This document shows positions 6,207 through 6,362 of a stretch of DNA of 6,362 nt, piece by piece. The notes under the pieces are model-generated. The model had not been told where the DNA came from. It searched no databases and worked only from the letters and a program-made list of their open reading frames with translations. A program made the position numbers and the translations under genes. Numbering within the stretch: position 1 is the first letter of the stretch; every line of letters starts with the position of its first letter. This DNA is from Nitrospirota bacterium (GTDB lineage Bacteria; Nitrospirota; Nitrospiria; Nitrospirales; Nitrospiraceae): contig VBOM01000038.1 in the NCBI GenBank assembly GCA_005877535.1, forward strand, positions 1 through 6,362, read 5' to 3'.

Positions 6207-6362
6207 AATTCAAGGAGGGATCGAACGGCATGTCCGCATAGTGGCGATAGTCATCACCCAGCTTGCTCACGATGTCAGGCCAGATACGTGTGGGATCTTT
6301 GTCGAAGACGGCATTGGGATCTGCTGGAATGGCAAACCAGGATCCGGTCTGCATTTCAGACT
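6205..6362 (-). CDS. C-terminal end of an unrecognised protein (partial)
   Basis: The minus strand is open from the window edge for 51 codons to TAG at 6205-6207. No start is expected because the gene begins beyond 6362. The visible tail begins SEMQTGSWFAIPADP and ends MPFDPSLN. It has a natural, Asp/Pro-rich composition (TRIWPDIVSKLGDDYRHYAD) with no membrane segment or motif that I recognise. Coding status is inferred from the open frame, protein-like composition and codon use resembling the neighbours. The stop codon shares its bases with the outer end of the palindromic repeat (CTGCT-A), so the last codons may have been set by the arrival of the repeat. The lipoprotein gene lies downstream on the same strand, with the repeat between them. 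Confidence 0.6.
   Translation of the reverse strand, partial: SEMQTGSWFAIPADPNAVFDKDPTRIWPDIVSKLGDDYRHYADMPFDPSLN

Overview
This 6.4-kb window is GC-rich bacterial chromosome carrying ordinary, mostly housekeeping-type genes. No phage, plasmid, IS transposase, tRNA, rRNA or CRISPR array is visible. The best guess for the host is Nitrospira or a close relative (Nitrospirota). This rests on protein style and on a palindromic intergenic element at 6077-6206, whose ends (AGCAGGATGCT plus an A/T run) resemble a repeat I remember as common in Nitrospira genomes. The assignment is an inference and was not checked by search.

Layout. (1) Positions 1-717, plus strand: the 3' end of a ribonuclease Z-like metallo-beta-lactamase-fold gene, then, 12 nt later, a small four-helix membrane protein of the GlpM/DUF3147 type; probably one operon. 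(2) Positions 760-1666, minus strand: ybjQ (UPF0145/DUF74), followed directly by a helical protein of unknown function. The natural ATG of that second gene is cut by an in-frame TAA at codon 9, leaving only a TTG restart. (3) Positions 1667-1855: divergent intergenic region. (4) Positions 1856-4630, plus strand: a near full-length UvrA-family protein of 924 aa. It carries both ABC cassettes and the Cys pairs expected for zinc modules, but lacks 11 residues just before the first Walker A motif. (5) Positions 4704-5930, minus strand: an outer-membrane-type lipoprotein joining a BamE/SmpA-like segment, a CsgG/LpoB-like domain and a C-terminal PDZ domain. (6) Positions 6077-6206: a 130-bp palindromic element. 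(7) Positions 6205-6362, minus strand: the C-terminal 51 codons of an unrecognised gene, whose stop codon lies inside the outer end of the repeat.

The genes do not form one obvious pathway. The most notable points are two apparent lesions in otherwise intact genes (the 33-bp in-frame gap in uvrA and the nonsense codon in the ybjQ-linked gene), the three-domain lipoprotein, and the palindromic repeat that overlaps a stop codon. I see no convincing new multi-gene system.
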